Positions 60,218 through 64,000 of a stretch of DNA of 64,000 nucleotides are shown here, piece after piece (position 1 is the stretch's first letter; each line of letters begins with the position of its first letter). The stretch is from JBMNOZ01 sp050943335 (GTDB lineage: Bacteria > Bacillota > Desulfitobacteriia > Desulfitobacteriales > Syntrophobotulaceae), in contig JBMNOZ010000003.1 in the NCBI GenBank assembly GCA_050943335.1, forward strand, positions 46,647 through 110,646. The letters run 5' to 3'. The notes beneath the pieces are model-generated. The model was not told the DNA's origin. It was given only the letters and a program-made list of their open reading frames with translations, and did not search any database. The position numbers and the translations under genes were made by a program.

Positions 60218-61300
60218 CTAACAATTTTTCTTTTCAAACTCTTTCATTACGTCTACTAATTTTCTAACGCCTTCAATCGGCATCGCATTATAGATGCTGG
60301 CCCTCATCCCGCCGACTGTTCGATGCCCTTTTATATTCATCAATCCTTGGGCTTGAGCTTCGGCAATAAACTTGGCATCCAGTTCTTTGCTTCCTGTAAC
60401 AAAGGGAACATTCATTAAAGAGCGGTCCTTTTTAATAACAGTGCCCTTAAATAACTTACTGTTATCAAGGAAATCATAAAGAATTGCAGCCTTTTCTTCG
60501 TTTCTTTTTTTCATTGCCTCCAGGCCGCCCATTCTTTGGACCCATTTAAATACTTTGCCACAAATATATATGCCATAAGCCGGCGGAGTGTTATACAAGG
60601 ATTTGCTTTCCACATGGGTCTTATATTTTAACATGGTCGGGGTCCCCGGAAGCACTTCATCGGTCACCAGGTCTTCCCGGATAATTACAACCACTACCCC
60701 TGCTGGCCCAATATTCTTCTGCACTCCGGCAAAGATTAAGCCAAATTTTGTTACATCCACCGGTTGGGACAGGATATCCGAGGACATATCGGCAACCAAT
60801 GTTTTATCCCCAACCTCGGGAAGTTCTTTATATTGTGTCCCGTAAATAGTGTTATTATGGCAAATATACACGTAATCGGCTTTTTCTGAAAACTTTAGGT
60901 CTTTTAATTCGGGAATATAGGTGAAGGTTTTATCCTCGGATGAGGCAACAATATTTACCTCTCCATAAAGTTTGGCTTCTGCGATAGCCTTTTTTGTCCA
61001 TTGTCCGGTATGGATAACATCGATACACCTATTCTTCATTAAGTTCATAGGAACCATAGCAAATTGCTGAGACGCTCCACCCTGTAAAAACAACACCTTA
61101 TAATTATCAGGTATTTTCATCAAACTCCGAAGGTCATTTTCGGCCTCTTCAATAATATTTTCAAAAGCTTTAGAGCGATGACTCATCTCCATAACTGACA
61201 TGCCCGTACCTTTATAGTCCAACATTTCGTTTGCTGCTTCTTTTAGCACCTCTTCCGGCAAAACCGCCGGTCCGGCTGAAAAATTAAAAACTCTGGCCAT
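60218..61300 (-). CDS. serC: Phosphoserine aminotransferase
   Basis: 360 residues, class V aminotransferase: start FNFSAGPAVLPEEVLKEAANEML, PLP-Lys in AGVQKNIGPAGVVVVI near 196, and the C-terminal GHRTVGGMRASIYNAMP. Converts 3-phosphohydroxypyruvate to phosphoserine. Ribosome site AAGGAGG; first gene of a serC-serA-aldolase operon. No serB is nearby. Confidence 0.94.
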   Translation of the reverse strand: MARVFNFSAGPAVLPEEVLKEAANEMLDYKGTGMSVMEMSHRSKAFENIIEEAENDLRSLMKIPDNYKVLFLQGGASQQFAMVPMNLMKNRCIDVIHTGQWTKKAIAEAKLYGEVNIVASSEDKTFTYIPELKDLKFSEKADYVYICHNNTIYGTQYKELPEVGDKTLVADMSSDILSQPVDVTKFGLIFAGVQKNIGPAGVVVVIIREDLVTDEVLPGTPTMLKYKTHVESKSLYNTPPAYGIYICGKVFKWVQRMGGLEAMKKRNEEKAAILYDFLDNSKLFKGTVIKKDRSLMNVPFVTGSKELDAKFIAEAQAQGLMNIKGHRTVGGMRASIYNAMPIEGVRKLVDVMKEFEKKNC

Positions 61301-61331
61301 TACAATAATCCTCCTTATATCCTAGAATCTT

Positions 61332-61360
61332 ATTATATTCTTTTTTAAACCTACTTTCAA
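61332..61360 (-). promoter_or_regulatory. Promoter of the serCA operon
   Basis: Minus-strand TTGAAA (61355-61360), 17-base spacer, TATAAT (61332-61337), about 25 bases before the start site of serC translation signals. Confidence 0.7.
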
Positions 61361-61380
61361 ATCACGCTTTCTTAAATTAA

Positions 61381-61410
61381 ACCCCTCGCTCCTTGTTGGT
61401 ATAGAGGGGT
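61381..61410 (-). terminator. Terminator after the GGDEF/EAL gene
   Basis: ACCCCTC and GAGGGGT form a 7-bp stem with a 16-base loop; the minus strand continues TTTAATTTAAG. Confidence 0.65.
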
Positions 61411-61433
61411 GGAATATTCAGACTGTTTTTCAA

Positions 61434-63929
61434 TTAATTCGGAGCTTGTTTTTTAAGGAGTTCAAAAGCTTGTTCTTTGGCCAAAGGTCTGCTAATCAAA
61501 TATCCTTGGATTTTGTCACAACCATGATCTTCCAAATAGCGTCTTTGCCGTTCGTGTTCTATCCCTTCTGCAATAACAGAGTGACCGAGCTTATGAGCCA
61601 TAGAAATTATATCTCCGGTTATTGCCTCTTCATCTTTAAGGATTAACAGTTTGTCGATAAAACTTTTGTCGATCTTTAAGCAGTTGACATTTAACTCCCG
61701 CTCCTTGGCCAGATTGGAATAGCCGGTGCCGAAATCATCGATCGCAATGGTAAAACCATGCCTTTTAAGTTCACCCAGGATTTTGTTTATTTCCTGACAA
61801 CCGATGGCAAACATTGATTCCGTAATCTCCAAACCTACATTCCGAGGATCTATCCCTAAATCTTGAGACATTGTAACCAGGTTTTTAACAAAATCATTCC
61901 TTAGAAGCTGAACTAAAGAAATATTAATAGTAACATTAATTGAATTATATCCCTCCCTATTTAATTCCTTTAAAAACCACAAAGCCTGAGAAATAATTTC
62001 TTGCCCCAAGGGAACAATGAGTTTGGTTTTCTCCGCCAAGGGTATAAATTCCAAAGGCGGTACCAATCCAAGCCGATCACTGTTTAAGCGAGCTAGAGCT
62101 TCGAAACCGCAAATTTCATTTTTATTCAGATCTAGAATTGGCTGATATTCCAGAAACAATCTGTCAATATTTTCCCCGGCAGCGATTTGGTTAAGTTCCC
62201 AATTTATTATTTCTTCCCGGTTTTGATGGGCTTCCATCTCTCTATCAAAGAAACAAATTCCGATATCCTTGTCATAAATCTTAGCCGCTTTTTCAGAGGC
62301 TACTAAAAGGTTCCTCAGTAATTGCTCCACATCTTCCTTGTTATAATCCTCTATTTTTATAACCCCAATCCCCCCGTTAATCCCTTCCACGGCCAGCAAA
62401 GGCTCTAGAAGCTCGATAATGGATTGGCAAAAGAGGGTTAATTCTTTTTCATCTTTATATTCTTTTATATAGTAAACAAATTTGTTTTCTAAAACATTAA
62501 ATAAAATGTGTTTATCGCTGGTAAGAGTGTTTAAGGATTCAACCGCTTTTTTAATGAACTCCCGCCCATACTGAAAGCCGTAGGTCATCGCTAATAAATG
62601 GATAGCACTTAAATTTATCGCTATCAAAGCCCTTTTACTTTTTGACAAGACTTTGGCGTGCTGTTCGAGAAGAGTTATTAAATAACGGCGATTATAAAGA
62701 CCGGTAAAAGCCTCTCGTTCACTATTATAGCGAAGTTCCTTTTCCATCTGTTTTCGATCGGAAATATCCAGGATTATCCCTTCTAAAGCTTCTATCTCAC
62801 CTTCTTCTGTAAAAACCCCTTGGCCCATCTCTAAGACCCATTTTCTTTCCCCTGTAGCAGTTATGATTTCGTATTCATATTCAAAAGGGATTCTTTCCTT
62901 AAGAATGCGATCCCATTCTAGCCGAATCGGCTCCTGATAAACGGGAACAATAAGTTCTCTAAAGGATAAATCCCGGTTGAACAGAAGACTCTCAGGGGGA
63001 TATCCAGTTAATTGTAAACAACCGGCCGAGACATATTGCATGGTCCACTCCTCATCATTATTACACCTGTAAGCCATACCCGGAAGATGGGCCAAAAAAA
63101 CGGATTTACTCCGCTCGCTTTCAGCCAGGTTGTTTTCCATCTCTCGTCGTTGAGAAATATCCTGAACAAAGCAGATATACCCGTATTTATTTTTATTAGC
63201 GATAGTTAAGGGCAAAACTACTGTATGAACCCATACTACAGTCCCATCCGGCTTTAGAAAGCGTTTCTCCAAGGAATAGCTATTAATCTCCCCGTCTTGA
63301 AATCTTTTAAAATATTTTCGTTCTATTTCCAAATCCTCGGGATGGATAATTTTTTCCCAGCCCAATTCCAAAATTTCCTCTTTTGTTCGACCGATAATTT
63401 GAGTGAGCAGGGGATTTATACGCACAATACTATTTCTATCGCTTTGACAAGGATCATTAGCGTAAGATATTACTATCCCCATTGGAGCCTGCTGAAAAAG
63501 GGCATCAAAAATTGAGCCCTTTTCTAAAATACCCTGATCCAGATATTCAGTACTAAGTAATTCAAAATGGATTTTGATCCGGGTTTTAAAGGATTTCTCC
63601 GAAATCGGTTTTCTTATATAATCTATAGCTCCCAGATTAAGGGCTTCAACTTCCTTCTTAGGATCCTTAGGGTTTGTAAGGAGGATTATCCGCTGATTAA
63701 TTACCCCCAGGGGCACAGATTTTAAAAATTGTATCCCATCTTTATAATCAGCATCTAAATCAAGCAGGATAAGGGATAAATCAGGGTGTGTTTCCATTAT
63801 AAAAAGGGCTTCTTGACTGTTTTTTGCTATTATAACACTGTACTCTTTTAAGAAGCCTTTTATAATTTTCCTTTCCTCCTCATTTGATAGTGTACAATTA
63901 AGTTCGCAAAAGTAAAAAGGAAAAACCAT
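61434..63929 (-). CDS. Receiver-PAS-PAS-GGDEF-EAL protein, probable c-di-GMP phosphodiesterase
   Basis: 831 residues from ATG 63929, with GGAG 6 bases before; the frame to TTG 63941 includes that site. Order: response-regulator receiver about 10-125 (LILLDLDAD with phospho-Asp, RKPIS Lys), two PAS/PAC domains about 140-400 (VHTVVLPLTIANKNKYGYICFVQDISQRRE and MQYVSAGCLQLTGYPPE), GGDEF about 400-560, EAL about 575-830. The GGDEF signature is replaced by LENKF, so cyclase activity is unlikely; EAL is intact (GFEALAR, IDDFGTGYSNLA, KIDKSFI, EGIE). Probably hydrolyses c-di-GMP in response to phosphorylation or a PAS ligand. Confidence 0.92.
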   Translation of the reverse strand: MVFPFYFCELNCTLSNEEERKIIKGFLKEYSVIIAKNSQEALFIMETHPDLSLILLDLDADYKDGIQFLKSVPLGVINQRIILLTNPKDPKKEVEALNLGAIDYIRKPISEKSFKTRIKIHFELLSTEYLDQGILEKGSIFDALFQQAPMGIVISYANDPCQSDRNSIVRINPLLTQIIGRTKEEILELGWEKIIHPEDLEIERKYFKRFQDGEINSYSLEKRFLKPDGTVVWVHTVVLPLTIANKNKYGYICFVQDISQRREMENNLAESERSKSVFLAHLPGMAYRCNNDEEWTMQYVSAGCLQLTGYPPESLLFNRDLSFRELIVPVYQEPIRLEWDRILKERIPFEYEYEIITATGERKWVLEMGQGVFTEEGEIEALEGIILDISDRKQMEKELRYNSEREAFTGLYNRRYLITLLEQHAKVLSKSKRALIAINLSAIHLLAMTYGFQYGREFIKKAVESLNTLTSDKHILFNVLENKFVYYIKEYKDEKELTLFCQSIIELLEPLLAVEGINGGIGVIKIEDYNKEDVEQLLRNLLVASEKAAKIYDKDIGICFFDREMEAHQNREEIINWELNQIAAGENIDRLFLEYQPILDLNKNEICGFEALARLNSDRLGLVPPLEFIPLAEKTKLIVPLGQEIISQALWFLKELNREGYNSINVTINISLVQLLRNDFVKNLVTMSQDLGIDPRNVGLEITESMFAIGCQEINKILGELKRHGFTIAIDDFGTGYSNLAKERELNVNCLKIDKSFIDKLLILKDEEAITGDIISMAHKLGHSVIAEGIEHERQRRYLEDHGCDKIQGYLISRPLAKEQAFELLKKQAPN

Positions 63930-63982
63930 CGGCAACTCCAAAAATGGTAAGTGATGAGCAAACCAGAAAGGAGTTTTAACCG

Positions 63983-64000
63983 ATGGTCTACTCTAATTCT
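63983..64000 (+). CDS. Start of a gene leaving the window
   Basis: AAAGGAG (63967-63973) lies 9 bases before ATG 63983, with six codons visible (MVYSNS). Divergent from the GGDEF/EAL gene. Too short to identify. Confidence 0.55.

Noticed and set aside
1..64000. CRISPR arrays, tRNA or rRNA genes, transposons, prophage
   Set aside because: No regularly spaced repeats, tRNA-like cloverleaf signatures, transposase or phage structural genes were seen.

Overview
The window looks like chromosomal DNA of an anaerobic, endospore-forming member of the Firmicutes (class Clostridia; the gene content is reminiscent of Peptococcaceae/Desulfitobacterium relatives, but the genus is a guess). The evidence is germination and coat genes (ypeB, a gerA-type operon, two cotF-like genes), strong AGGAGG-type ribosome sites, a Bacillus-type 6S RNA, a Na+/biotin-type methylmalonyl-CoA module and cytosolic molybdopterin enzymes. 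No tRNA, rRNA, insertion sequence, prophage or CRISPR array was seen.

Left part (1-21.7 kb): the 3' part of ypeB, a Crp/Fnr regulator with a small partner gene, a yybP-ykoY manganese riboswitch in front of terC, a DEAD-box helicase, 6S RNA, a modABC molybdate transporter facing a HTH/periplasmic-binding-like regulator, a GH18 hydrolase, an aminotransferase, phosphatidylserine decarboxylase, a germinant receptor operon with a small fourth gene, two membrane-anchored hypothetical proteins, queF and a queuosine-precursor transporter, MarR/MATE and a MenA-type prenyltransferase.

Centre (21.7-44.9 kb, almost all on the minus strand): the most interesting region. It reads as a complete anaerobic trihydroxybenzene pathway: pyrogallol-phloroglucinol transhydroxylase (two subunits), an SDR as candidate phloroglucinol reductase, two cyclase-family proteins as candidate dihydrophloroglucinol cyclohydrolase, a 3-hydroxyacyl-CoA-dehydrogenase-like protein as candidate 3-hydroxy-5-oxohexanoate dehydrogenase, a beta-keto acid cleavage enzyme as candidate triacetate acetoacetate-lyase, two thiolases and a 3-oxoacid CoA-transferase. 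These would give acetyl-CoA. The CoA-transferase operon runs on into a split methylmalonyl-CoA mutase, MeaB, epimerase and a biotin-dependent decarboxylase lacking its beta subunit. A second molybdopterin enzyme with a small Fe-S subunit sits inside the cluster with no assigned step. Four transcription units of this region carry the same untranslated leader element: a conserved 5' block, a variable core, and an invariant CAAGCCTARCTC that starts a terminator-like hairpin. It resembles a riboswitch and I do not recognise it as a known family. It is the best candidate here for an undescribed system.

Right part (45-64 kb): SelO, a metallophosphoesterase, a DUF364 protein, a Na+/phosphate cotransporter, a 1364-residue protein with PEP-synthase-like ATP-grasp and phospho-histidine domains coupled to an atypical GAPDH, an Rnk/GreA-C protein, two coat proteins, DedA, serC-serA-class II aldolase, a receiver-PAS-GGDEF-EAL protein with a degenerate GGDEF site, and the first codons of a gene leaving the window.
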